From Pseudomonas sp. RSB 5.4 (GTDB lineage Bacteria > Pseudomonadota > Gammaproteobacteria > Pseudomonadales > Pseudomonadaceae), in assembly GCF_037126175.1 (NCBI RefSeq), contig NZ_CP146986.1, positions 4,411,001 to 4,475,000 on the forward strand: DNA of 64,000 nucleotides, written 5' to 3'. The notes below the pieces were generated by a model. That model was not told where the DNA came from. It saw nothing but the letters and a program-made list of their open reading frames with translations, and searched no databases. A program made the translations under genes and the position numbers. Below are positions 26,891-35,326 of this stretch, piece by piece. How positions within the stretch are numbered: the stretch's first letter is position 1; each line of letters starts with the position of its first letter.

Positions 26891-28292
26891 CGAATTCAAC
26901 CCTGGCCAGCCAAAGCAAGCTCTTCACGTCTTGTTCGGAAGCGGCCATGCGCTTCTGCAGGTTGGCGGCCGACTGGGTGTAGCTGCTGAAGTAATGCATG
27001 ACATCCACCTCACCCGTGCTCGGTGTCGGGTGGTTGGCCTTGGGGTTCTGCATCAACGTTGACGTTTCCTTGTGCGTCCACGAGTAATTCGGGATCAGCC
27101 CGCCACCGTATTCGTTGAGAATCAGATGCCCGAATTCATGCGCCGAAGTCTCTTTGAACTCTTCCTGGGCGTAGTTGGCAGCATCCGCAGCCGTGAGGCC
27201 CTGACGCTTGACGAGCTGGTCAAAGGCATAGCCAGCGTTGTGGTAAACCTTGCGGGCAATTGCCAGGCTGGTCGACCGACCGAAGTCCGCTGACAACGAG
27301 TCAATCAACGGGAAGTTCACGGCCTTGGGCTCGACATTGACGTCGGCTTTGACCGTGACTTTGTAGACCCCTTTGCTGGTCGTGATGCCTTCGGCAATAC
27401 CACCGCCGCGCGAACCATTGCGAGACCAATACAATTCGATGCCTTCCTTGGCCCAACCCAGCAGAGTGCTGAATGGCGTAGGCACCAGGCCAGGCGTGGA
27501 ACCACTGCTGCCACCATCCGAGAAGCTCGGGCGCAGGGTCACTTCCACGGTCTTGGCATTACGATCGATACGCACATCGACCCACTTCACCTCTTCGGCC
27601 GAACAAGCGAGCTTCACTTCGGTGACTTGCTGCTTCCCTGCTCCGGTCGCGGTCAGACGTACCTTGAGGTTTGGGCTTTTGAGGATTTTGGTGTCGAGGA
27701 TGCCGGCCGTGTCGTAGCCGTCCCATTGCCAGGGATGCTTGCCTGGCGGCAGGAACGGCGCAGTGTTGGCTTCGGCGTAGACCGGCTTTTCGCCGTCCAG
27801 CACTTCCAGCTTCACACTGTCAGCTGCGTCCATGCGGTTCTCGACTATGAAATCGACCAACTCACGGTTTTTCGATGTTCCTGATTTCAGCTCGTCGAAG
27901 TCTGGAATTTCCAGCGGCGTCATTACCGAGTTGCCACCGGACTGCAAACCCAGTCGGTAATCCAGCGCCGCGACAACCGCTATAGCGGCAAGCCCCGAAA
28001 ATGGCGCCGGCGAATGCGAATTCCCGATAATCACCGTCCCGGAACCTGCCGTGACTTTATTGCCGTGAGAACCAACCGAACCTACGGTCGCAGCTGGTTT
28101 GCCATTGATCAAAACGGTGGTCGCCAGATCGCCAACCAACGCACCACCACACGCCGAGGCATCGCCTTGGCGGGCGGCCGCGAGGCCGTCGAAGAACACG
28201 TCGCCGGAACCGGCGGCGATGGGGTTGGTACCGTGGCCTGGAAGTGGGCAAGCGGTGGGGTCGGATACGCGTGCTGCGGGTTTGCCAGACAT
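26883..28292 (-). CDS. PAAR-tipped T6SS effector with C-terminal metzincin-like zinc protease domain
   Basis: The 469-residue protein starts with a PAAR domain (residues 4-92, MSGKPAARVSDPTACPLPGH and repeated Gly-rich turns), which caps VgrG. A short hydrophobic linker (101-112) and a beta-rich middle domain (about 150-260) follow. The C-terminus has the zinc-site motif HEFGH (385-389) with E386 as catalytic base. Downstream H407 is a candidate third ligand, and STLM (411-414) resembles the Met-turn of metzincins. VgrG2b of P. aeruginosa is a precedent for a T6SS metallopeptidase acting in the periplasm. The gene lies 11 nt after tssE and overlaps a lipoprotein gene by 8 nt. Its substrate is unknown. 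Confidence 0.85.
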   Translation of the reverse strand: MSGKPAARVSDPTACPLPGHGTNPIAAGSGDVFFDGLAAARQGDASACGGALVGDLATTVLINGKPAATVGSVGSHGNKVTAGSGTVIIGNSHSPAPFSGLAAIAVVAALDYRLGLQSGGNSVMTPLEIPDFDELKSGTSKNRELVDFIVENRMDAADSVKLEVLDGEKPVYAEANTAPFLPPGKHPWQWDGYDTAGILDTKILKSPNLKVRLTATGAGKQQVTEVKLACSAEEVKWVDVRIDRNAKTVEVTLRPSFSDGGSSGSTPGLVPTPFSTLLGWAKEGIELYWSRNGSRGGGIAEGITTSKGVYKVTVKADVNVEPKAVNFPLIDSLSADFGRSTSLAIARKVYHNAGYAFDQLVKRQGLTAADAANYAQEEFKETSAHEFGHLILNEYGGGLIPNYSWTHKETSTLMQNPKANHPTPSTGEVDVMHYFSSYTQSAANLQKRMAASEQDVKSLLWLARVEFDD

Positions 28293-28303
28293 CGGGAATC
28301 TCC

Positions 28304-28711
28304 TTAGGTGACCTTCACTTGACCGCTGCCATCCAGGCGCGCGGAAAAACTGACCTGACGCTTGAAACCCTCGACTTCCAGCAGGCCTTCGATGCTGAAG
28401 GCCAGCCGCAGCTGGTCGTGGTCACGCGGCAGGGAAATGACACGCACGTTGCTCAGGCGCGGTTCGTAGGCTTCGATGAAGCTTTCGATGGCCAGGCGGG
28501 CCTGACTCAGGGAGTCGTGCAGGCTCAGGCGCATGTCATTGAGATCGGGCAACCCGTAGTCGGACAGCGTTTGCACGCTGCCCGCCCGGGTGCTGAGCAT
28601 TTTGGCCAGATGGGCAGCCACCGACGCCATGGCAGAAGCCTCGAGGCTCCTGCCCTTGCGTAGTTCCGCATCGCCGTTGAGGCGTTCGAAAAGGCTGCCG
28701 TATCCGTCCAT
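28304..28711 (-). CDS. tssE: T6SS baseplate protein TssE (gp25-like)
   Basis: This 135-residue gp25-like baseplate protein contains the family core SVQTLSDYGLPDLND, IESFIEAYEPRL and the phage gp25-like sheet. It nucleates sheath polymerisation on the baseplate. It lies 9 nt after tssC. The inserted PAAR module begins 11 nt downstream, so tssE is separated from its usual neighbour tssF by 2.9 kb. Confidence 0.95.
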   Translation of the reverse strand: MDGYGSLFERLNGDAELRKGRSLEASAMASVAAHLAKMLSTRAGSVQTLSDYGLPDLNDMRLSLHDSLSQARLAIESFIEAYEPRLSNVRVISLPRDHDQLRLAFSIEGLLEVEGFKRQVSFSARLDGSGQVKVT

Positions 28712-28720
28712 GAGCTGCTC

Positions 28721-30196
28721 TTACTCTTTGTCCAGCTTGCCAACCAGCGACAGGGTGAAATCGGCACCCATGTACTTGAAGTGCGGACGCACGTTCAAGC
28801 TGACGCGGTACCAGCCCGGCTCGCCTTCAACGTCGCTGACGATCACTTGCGCAGCGCGCAGCGGACGACGGCCACGGACTTCGGCGCTCGGGTTTTCCTG
28901 GTCGGCCACGTACTGGCGGATCCACTTGTTCAGTTCCAGCTCGAGGTCGGTACGTTCCTTCCACGAACCGAGTTGCTCGCGCTGCAGCACTTTCAAGTAG
29001 TGAGCCAGGCGGTTGACGATCATCATGTACGGCAGTTGGGTGCCGAGCTTGTAGTTCAGCTCTGCCGCCTTGCCTTCTGCGCTGATGCCGAAGAACTTTG
29101 GCTTCTGCACCGAACTGGCGGAGAAGAACGCCGCGTTGTCGGAGCCTTTGCGCATGGTCAGGGAGATGAAGCCTTCCTCGGCCAGTTCGTATTCACGACG
29201 GTCGGAGACCAGAACCTCGGTAGGGATCTTGGTTTCGATTTCGCCCATGCTTTCGAAGTGGTGCAGCGGCAGGTCTTCAACAGCGCCACCGCTCTGTGGG
29301 CCGATGATGTTCGGGCACCAGCGGAATTTGGCGAAGCTGTCGGTCAGCTTGGTGCCGAACGCGAACGCGGTGTTGCCCCACAGGTAGTGCTCGTGGCTGT
29401 TGGCGACGGTTTCCTTGTACACGAACGACTTCACCGGGTTTTCTTCCGGGTCGTACGGGTTACGCAGCAGGAAACGCGGCACGGTCAGACCGACGTAACG
29501 GGAATCTTCCGAAGTACGGAAGCTCTGCCATTTGGCGAATTGCGGGCCTTCGAAGTGGTCTTTCAGATCTTTCAGATCCGGCAGGCCGGTGAAGCTTTCC
29601 AGACCGAAGAATTTCGGGCCGGCCGCGGCGATGAACGGCGCGTGGGACATGCACGAAACGCTGGCCACGTACTGCATCAGTTTCACGTCCGGCGAGCTTG
29701 GGGACATGAAGTAGTTGGCGATGATCGCGCCCACCGGCTGACCACCGAACTGGCCGTATTCAGCGGTGTAGATGTGCTTGTACAGGCCCGACTGCATGAC
29801 TTCCGGCGAGTCTTCGAAATCGTCCAGCAGGTCTTCTTTGGAGACGTTGAGGATTTCGATCTTGATGTTTTCGCGGAAGTTGGTGCGGTCGACCAGCAAC
29901 TGCAGGCCACGCCACGACGATTCCAGAGCCTGGAAGTCCGGGTGGTGCAGGATCTCGTCCATCTGACGGCTGAGCTTGGCATCGATCTCGGCGATCATGC
30001 GGTCAACCATGGCCTTCTTGACCGGCTCACCGTTGTTCTGCGGCTTGAGCAGTTCTTCGATGAACGCCGACACGCCACGCTTGGCGATGTCGTAGGCTTC
30101 GTCGTCCGGAGTCAGACGGGTTTCGGCGATGATGCTGTCGAGAATGCTGTACTCGCCGCTTTCGGCGCTCTTCTCTTGTGCTGCGCTAGTGCTCAT
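28721..30196 (-). CDS. tssC: T6SS contractile sheath large subunit TssC
   Basis: The 491-residue sheath protein forms the contractile tube with TssB. Family landmarks include ESSWRGLQLLVDRTNF, the central SPSSPDVKLMQYVASV and the C-terminal RPLRAAQVIVSDVEGEPGW. Length is standard. It starts 25 nt after tssB and is followed by tssE after 9 nt. Confidence 0.97.
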   Translation of the reverse strand: MSTSAAQEKSAESGEYSILDSIIAETRLTPDDEAYDIAKRGVSAFIEELLKPQNNGEPVKKAMVDRMIAEIDAKLSRQMDEILHHPDFQALESSWRGLQLLVDRTNFRENIKIEILNVSKEDLLDDFEDSPEVMQSGLYKHIYTAEYGQFGGQPVGAIIANYFMSPSSPDVKLMQYVASVSCMSHAPFIAAAGPKFFGLESFTGLPDLKDLKDHFEGPQFAKWQSFRTSEDSRYVGLTVPRFLLRNPYDPEENPVKSFVYKETVANSHEHYLWGNTAFAFGTKLTDSFAKFRWCPNIIGPQSGGAVEDLPLHHFESMGEIETKIPTEVLVSDRREYELAEEGFISLTMRKGSDNAAFFSASSVQKPKFFGISAEGKAAELNYKLGTQLPYMMIVNRLAHYLKVLQREQLGSWKERTDLELELNKWIRQYVADQENPSAEVRGRRPLRAAQVIVSDVEGEPGWYRVSLNVRPHFKYMGADFTLSLVGKLDKE

Positions 30197-30221
30197 TGTG
30201 TTGGCTTCCTTGGCTGGAGTC

Positions 30222-30725
30222 TCAGGCGTCCGGGGCTGCGGCGTTCAGGCCCAGCTCACCGAGTACGCGACCGCGGGATTCGTCGTCGGCGAGCACGCCT
30301 TCGATCGCTTTACGGAACGCAGGTGCGTTACCCAGCGGGCCTTTGAGGGCCACCAGCGCATCGCGCAGTTCCATCAGTTTTTTCAGCTCAGGCACTTGCT
30401 CGACCAGGCTGGCCGGGTTGAAGTCCTTCATCGAATTGACGCGCAGTTGCACAGCCAGCTCGTCGGCCTCGCCATCTTCCTGCAGACGGTTCGGCACGCT
30501 CAGCGTCAGACCCAGTTCTTGCTTGGCCAACACTTCGTCGAAGGTCATCTTGTCGATGCTGATCGGCTTGCGATCTTCGATTTTGCGATCGTCCTTGCGG
30601 TGGGTGTAGTCACCGATTGCCAGCAGCTTCAGCGGCAGTTCAATCTCTTCCTGAGCACCGCCGGTGGCGGGTTTGAAGGTGACGTTGATGCGTTCCTTGG
30701 GGGCTACCGAGCCTTCTTTGGCCAT
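30222..30725 (-). CDS. tssB: T6SS contractile sheath small subunit TssB
   Basis: The 167-residue protein begins MAKEGSVAPKERINVTFKPA, the typical TssB start, and contains the LPLKLLAIGDYT and DFNPASLVEQVPELKKL segments that build the sheath with TssC. I use ATG 30725; an upstream in-frame start would overlap tssA and is unlikely. It lies 32 nt after tssA and 25 nt before tssC. Confidence 0.97.
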   Translation of the reverse strand: MAKEGSVAPKERINVTFKPATGGAQEEIELPLKLLAIGDYTHRKDDRKIEDRKPISIDKMTFDEVLAKQELGLTLSVPNRLQEDGEADELAVQLRVNSMKDFNPASLVEQVPELKKLMELRDALVALKGPLGNAPAFRKAIEGVLADDESRGRVLGELGLNAAAPDA

Positions 30726-30757
30726 GGCTTTTCTCCTTGCGGTTGTGGCCCTGGGGC

Positions 30758-32320
30758 CTATTCGAGTACCACTTCGAGATCGAGGTGGCACAGCCTGCGA
30801 TAAATCTCTTCCTTGCGTTCACGCACTGCATGGTTCTGCGGTAACAACTCGCAGCAACTGTGCAGCAGGTGCAGCACTTCCAATGCAAGATCGGGCTCCC
30901 AGGCGTGCAGGCCTGAGTCCTGTAATGTCTGATCGAGGGTTTCGAGCTGGTTCTTGGCCAGTTCGTACTTCTTGGCCATGAAGCACAGTCGCGCGAGGGC
31001 GAACTGCCAGAAAAACCGCTCGCGGCCACCGTGGGCCGATTGCAGCCCCTGCTTGAGGATTTGCACGGCAGGCTTCAAGCCTTCCTTGCGCAGCAGCGGC
31101 AGCACTTCCTGCAGGGCCTTTTCCCAGGCCGGCTGGGTTTCAACGTCGTCGGTTTCAACCTTGCGCGGCGCGCTGGCGCTTTGCAGGTGCGGCATGACAT
31201 TGCCGGCGATCCACGCCCGGGTGGACGGATCGGCAAACGGCGCGCCGTCATGGAAACGACATTCGATGATGCCGGGCAGGCGCTGAACCAAAAGCGCGAA
31301 GTGGATTTCCACTTCGCGCATTGCCATCTCGGCGTTGAGGTTCTGGAGACATTCCCAGACCATCCTCTGACCATCGAACCAGAACGGCGCCTTCGCCAGG
31401 CTCGCCTCCAGTTCCACCAGCAGGTCGGCGTATTTGCCCTGATCGAAGCGATCCTGATACTGCTTGAGCTTGTCGACAGGCAGACCGCGCAGCACGGTGA
31501 TCTGCTCGGCATTGCGCTCAGGCACCGCGTCGATCGGCAGCCAGAGCAAAGTGCGGTTCAGACGCAGGGCGCGCAGGTCGGTGGCCTTCTGCTTGAGCCA
31601 CCAGGCACACAACGGACGCGCGCTTTCCTGCTGGGCGCGCAGGGCCTTGTAAGCGTCTTTTTCGTTGTCGATCGGTGCGCCGGGAGTCAGCAACTGGCTC
31701 GCGGCCTGCTTGACCTGCGCCACCGCTGCGCCCACCACACCGGGGGCCGGCTGGTTGTCGGCGGCGCGCTGGATCATGGTTTTCAAGCGACGCGAGAGCG
31801 GCAGCAACAGCGGCGCGTCATCGCCCAAGTGCTCGGTGCACGCGGCATCGAGGCCGGCCAGATGCTCGGACAACTGCCGGAACATCGGCAGCTGTTCCTT
31901 GATCGCGATGTTTTCGGTGAGCACCTGCTCCAGACGCGGCACCAGCCAGCCGATGGCGGCGGCACGGGTGCGTGGTTTGAGCGGGTGAACGTCGGCCCAG
32001 TGATTTTCCGACAGATGGTGCAGCAGACCGAGGCCGGCCAGCAGCCCGGGGAAGGATTCACGCTGGTACAACGACCAGGTCAGCCAGGCGCCGACGCGCA
32101 AATCCTTGGATTGGGTACGCAGCAGATTTTCGCTGTTTTCACGGATTTTCAGCCAGTCGATCTGCCCGCTTTCGTGCATCGACGAGGCTTTGGCCAGCTC
32201 GCTTTCCAGCGCCTCGAATTCGCTCGAAAAACGAACATCTTCGCCCGCGAAATTCTCTTTGGAAACAGAGACTTTTGCGAGTTCGAGGTAATGGGCGGAA
32301 AGTTTGCTTGAGTAGGACAT
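30758..32320 (-). CDS. tssA: T6SS assembly protein TssA
   Basis: The 520-residue protein has the ImpA N-terminal region (about residues 10-130, with DLRVGAWLTWSLYQRESFPGL) and a long C-terminal helical region of the VasJ type (GGRERFFWQFALARLC). TssA coordinates tube and sheath assembly. It is the first gene of the T6SS cluster, with AAAGG ahead of its ATG. The 0.7 kb upstream is non-coding as far as I can see, so the main T6SS promoter should lie there. Confidence 0.94.
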   Translation of the reverse strand: MSYSSKLSAHYLELAKVSVSKENFAGEDVRFSSEFEALESELAKASSMHESGQIDWLKIRENSENLLRTQSKDLRVGAWLTWSLYQRESFPGLLAGLGLLHHLSENHWADVHPLKPRTRAAAIGWLVPRLEQVLTENIAIKEQLPMFRQLSEHLAGLDAACTEHLGDDAPLLLPLSRRLKTMIQRAADNQPAPGVVGAAVAQVKQAASQLLTPGAPIDNEKDAYKALRAQQESARPLCAWWLKQKATDLRALRLNRTLLWLPIDAVPERNAEQITVLRGLPVDKLKQYQDRFDQGKYADLLVELEASLAKAPFWFDGQRMVWECLQNLNAEMAMREVEIHFALLVQRLPGIIECRFHDGAPFADPSTRAWIAGNVMPHLQSASAPRKVETDDVETQPAWEKALQEVLPLLRKEGLKPAVQILKQGLQSAHGGRERFFWQFALARLCFMAKKYELAKNQLETLDQTLQDSGLHAWEPDLALEVLHLLHSCCELLPQNHAVRERKEEIYRRLCHLDLEVVLE

Positions 32321-33032
32321 CCATGGCCTTTAATTAGGATTACAGTCATGCGCCTATTGGAGTTGCCACGGCGCGGGACAGTATCGAAGAGCGGTGAAGC
32401 GACTCATCCAATTGAGATGTGCTCTTTCAAGTGGGCGCATCGTAATCACTATGATGGCCACTAGCAAGCATCTGGTTAAACAACAAGACGAAGTGTTCAT
32501 TGGGCCGTGTAGGAGATCGCCCTATATGTGGCAGGGGAATCCCTGATGGCGAATTATATTGTGAACATTTGCCCTGCGCCCTCAGAACCCTTGATCCAGA
32601 GCGGCCCGATCCAGCCTGCGCGAATCGCGTCGAACATCCGTCCTATTACACGGGGGCCAGCATGACAACTCTCGAAAAAAATAGAAGTAGGATTTTTCCG
32701 AAAACCCGCTGGAATTACAAACAATTCAGCGGCGACAACGCTCAACAAAAAAAGTGCCATCAATTTGATGGCAATTCATTTTTCTGAAACTTTATTCATC
32801 TCGTGAATGCTGTACTTCAGTGCCAACTCAATAATTATCGAAGTGACTTCCTACAGTCATCTCCTTCAATCCGCACAACACTTTCACTTCGGAATACTCT
32901 GACAAATGTCAGGGATATTTCTTACATCAATTTATTTCTCGCATTGCTAGCTTGCTTGGGCAAATTCTTTTCGCGTGGCGATCAGGGACGCTCGAACACC
33001 GCGCATCGACTCACCTGCTTAAGGACAAGCGT
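32321..33032. other. 712-nt intergenic region between tssA and the divergent vgrG-lipase remnant
   Basis: I see no convincing gene here. The region is richer in A+T than its surroundings. It must hold the promoter for the minus-strand T6SS operon. Recognisable items are a terminator-type hairpin (32747-32780), a CTGACA-TT-TGTCAG palindrome (32899-32912), and, on the minus strand upstream of the hairpin, several GGA motifs, one in a small hairpin loop (about 32846-32861). No good sigma-54 -24/-12 element was found by eye. Confidence 0.6.
32747..32780 (-). terminator. strong intrinsic terminator upstream of tssA
   Basis: TGCCATC and GATGGCA (32755-32761 and 32767-32773) pair around a 5-nt loop. 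On the minus strand the stem is followed by CTTTTTTTG; on the plus strand a weaker ATTCATTTTTC follows. No annotated gene upstream on the minus strand needs a terminator here, so it may end a short untranslated RNA or attenuate the tssA leader. Confidence 0.6.
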
Positions 33033-33939
33033 ATGTTCAGTACGGGCAGTTGCGCGCCTTTTACCCTGCAGAATCCCGGCTTTCGCCACGACTCCAAGGT
33101 GCTCGCATTTGATGGTGCAGAAGCCATCAGCTGCCTATACGCGATCCGGGTCGAGCTAGCCAGCGAACGTGCAGATATCGATCTGGAAAGCCTGCTCAGT
33201 CAGCCGGCATTTCTGCAATTCGGGTTCGACAACGAAGGTATTCACGGGCGCATTGAATATGTGCGGGTGGGTGAAAGCGGAAAACGCCTGACCCACTATG
33301 AGCTGACGCTGATGCCTGCGTTGCATTATTTGCAGTTCAGTCATGATCAGCGGGTTTTCCAGAATCTGACGGTCGAGAGACTCTATAGCGGGCAAAAACT
33401 GCTGATTACCGGACACAGCCTGGGCGGGGCAATAGTACTGATCTTGTCCGAGATGCTGCGCCGCGACCCTCAGTACTCACCGGATATCTTGCTCTACACC
33501 TACGGCGCACCGCGCGCCAGCGATTCGACTTTCATCAACAGCGTCCAGCCACTGGTCCACCACCGCATCGTCAACCAGGACGACCCCGTGCCGAGCTTAC
33601 CGGCCACCTGGATGAACTCCTGCGCCAGACCCAAGCCGATGCATACCGCAAACGGAGTGGTACTAACTCCTAATCCGGTCGCCGGTTTTGCTTTGCGCTT
33701 TGCGCAACCAGCGAGTCACCGAGGCTTATGTTTACGGCAGCCATGCCGAACAGCCCGAGTGGGTGCAGGAGAACCTGCTGCGCCGGGATGCACACCCGGA
33801 AAACCTCGTTCAGGAGCAACTGGCGATGATTCCTCCCGGCGCCCAGGGCCACGATGCAGCGATCGCGGCAATGACGGGGGACATGCCGTTGGAGCGCCAT
33901 CTCAGCTGGAGATTGATTCGTTCGTCTAAATCAATTTAG
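33033..33939 (+). pseudogene. vgrG-lipase chimeric pseudogene (VgrG N-terminus fused to class 3 lipase effector, frameshifted)
   Basis: The reading frame starts at ATG 33033 with AAGGA 7 nt upstream. Its first ~113 residues are a VgrG N-terminus (FTLQNPGF, LTHYELTLMPALHYL, DQRVFQNLTV). At about 33372-33392 the sequence jumps to the core of a class 3 lipase, with nucleophile elbow GHSLGG (Ser129) and the conserved YTYGAPR and VNQDDPVPSLP segments. Near a TTTT run at about 33681-33685 the frame shifts, and the lipase tail (VTEAYVYGSHAEQPEW) continues in the +1 frame to 33939. An internal deletion joined two neighbouring genes of a former VgrG-lipase (Tle-type) cassette. Neither half can work as it stands. 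Confidence 0.8.
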
Positions 33940-33956
33940 TCAATAAGGAAGTACTG

Positions 33957-34577
33957 ATGTTCTTGTTAACGCCTAGCCTGTACCTCGCCACTGCAGCGCA
34001 TTGGTTTCGAACCTTGATATTGGCCAGCGTCATAATATTCGGAACTGCATGCGGTTCACTTTCAAGCTCTGCGACACTGAATATGGATGTCCCTGCGAAT
34101 ATCAGGGTTGACGCCGAAGCGTACTATCAGCCAATTTCATCTCATTACTGTTTTGTACCCGAGAACTACCCGAGCGCCCCCAACGTTGGGGTCAAGAAAT
34201 TTAGCCAACCCGCAAAGCCCACTGCACATACCTCTAAATTCGACGTGAAACTACTCCCCAGTCTTGGCGGCTGCCTCTCGCTACTGAGCGGAATAAAACT
34301 CTGGATTATGGACATGACCGAGGATCCAGAGAGGCTTGGCTTAAGCGCTGTCTGGATACACGTTGATGACTTGGCCGATGAAGAACTGAGAAGGTTTGGG
34401 CCAGATGAGAATTTGCTGTCAGTCGACTGCAAGTACTCAGACTCCCGATTAAGTAAAGTCTTCAAACAGGAACTTGAATGCAAAGGGCAGACGTCGAACG
34501 ATAAAGTTTTGGGCACGCTAGGGTTGGCGCAAATCCAAGATAAGACATTGCGTTTAAGAGTTCGCATGACCGAATAG
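33957..34577 (+). CDS. lipoprotein, possible orphan immunity to the decayed lipase effector
   Basis: The 206-residue precursor has an N-terminal hydrophobic segment and a lipobox-like IIFGTAC with Cys32. The mature part has several cysteines (FVPENY, SVDCKYSDSRL, LECKG) and no family I recognise. AAGGAAG lies 5 nt before the ATG. It follows the vgrG-lipase pseudogene by 17 nt on the same strand, the usual place for a T6SS lipase immunity protein, which are often periplasmic lipoproteins. The frame is intact while the effector is destroyed, consistent with retained protection against related strains. A+T content is higher than in housekeeping genes. Confidence 0.7.
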   Translation: MFLLTPSLYLATAAHWFRTLILASVIIFGTACGSLSSSATLNMDVPANIRVDAEAYYQPISSHYCFVPENYPSAPNVGVKKFSQPAKPTAHTSKFDVKLLPSLGGCLSLLSGIKLWIMDMTEDPERLGLSAVWIHVDDLADEELRRFGPDENLLSVDCKYSDSRLSKVFKQELECKGQTSNDKVLGTLGLAQIQDKTLRLRVRMTE

Positions 34578-34641
34578 ACGGCATCTTGCCCGACACTGCG
34601 ATCCAAAGACTGCTGCACGGTAGGTAACTACTAATTATTCG

Positions 34642-35226
34642 ATGTTCACGCTGCTGATGCCGGTGCATGCCCTCCTCTTGCTGCCGGCCACTACCTTGCT
34701 GAGCCAGGACATCGAGGGTTTTCTGGAGCGTATGGCGAAAATTCAGTGGGACGTGATGATCTGCATTTACTGCATCAGTCACGCGCCGGCGCTCTCGTTG
34801 CTGGATTTGCAGGGTTTCCAAGGGCAGAGCGCACTGCTGTTGTTCTATCTGGTTTTCGTGGTGCAGATGAGCGATGTGCTGCAGTAAGTGTTCGGCAAGC
34901 TCTTCGGTAAACACAAAGTGGCGCCGCTGGTGAGCCCGTCGAAAACCGTCGAGGGGCTGATTGGCGGCTCGAGAGCGACGCTGCTCGGTGGATGCATGTT
35001 CTGGATGACGCCGTTCAGCTTTTGGCAATCATTGCTGATATCACGGGTGATTGTAGTGATGGGCTTTCTCGGAGAGCTGGTCATGTCCGCGATCAAACGC
35101 AGCCTGAGTGCTAAGGACTGGGGCACGATGATCAAGGGCCACGGCGGCATGCTTGATCGAATGAACTCGATTTGCTTCGCCGCACCGACCTTCTTTCACC
35201 TGACCCGGTACTTCTTCTCGGCTTGA
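34642..35226 (+). pseudogene. phosphatidate cytidylyltransferase (CdsA-like) pseudogene with internal stop
   Basis: Two in-frame pieces are separated by a TAA at 34885-34887. The first piece ends VVQMSDVLQ; the second continues VFGKLFGKHKVAPLVSPSKTVEG, the CDP-diglyceride synthase signature, then WGTMIKGHGGMLDRMNS. The stop replaces what is normally a Tyr codon (LQYVFGK). The homology begins in the middle of the family, so the N-terminal half is also missing. CdsA makes CDP-diacylglycerol for phospholipid synthesis; this copy is surely not the essential one. It lies between the T6SS remnants and the HU gene, convergent with HU. Confidence 0.85.
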
Positions 35227-35246
35227 TCCGGCTAATCGTCAGCCAC

Positions 35247-35287
35247 AAAAAATGGGCACCCGACCGCAATCGGTGTGCCCATTTTTT
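35247..35287. terminator. bidirectional intrinsic terminator
   Basis: AAAAAATGGGCAC pairs with GTGCCCATTTTTT around a short loop containing a CCGAC/ATCGG inner stem. A-tract and T-tract on the two sides let it serve both the plus-strand cdsA remnant and the minus-strand HU gene. Confidence 0.85.
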
Positions 35288-35326
35288 ATTACGGTACTCC
35301 CTGTCATTCAGGGAGTTCGCCGCAAT

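Noticed and set aside
32321..32400. GTGGCAACTCCAATAGGC on the minus strand as a sigma-54 promoter for tssA
   Set aside because: The GG and GC doublets are not 10 nt apart as the -24/-12 class needs.
32554..32763. A 69-codon minus-strand frame with a hydrophobic start in the tssA upstream region
   Set aside because: Its start lies within the terminator hairpin, there is no Shine-Dalgarno sequence, and the rest of the peptide resembles nothing. The hydrophobic start arises from the T-tract of the terminator.
32747..32770. TGGCACTTTTTTTGTTG on the minus strand as a sigma-54 promoter
   Set aside because: The -12 doublet is GT instead of GC, the T-run belongs to a terminator, and it is over 400 nt from tssA.
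32900..32930. A GacA-type upstream activating sequence for an rsm small RNA
   Set aside because: TGTAAG is present but the second half-site reads CTGACA and the spacer is 8 nt rather than 6; not a true match.
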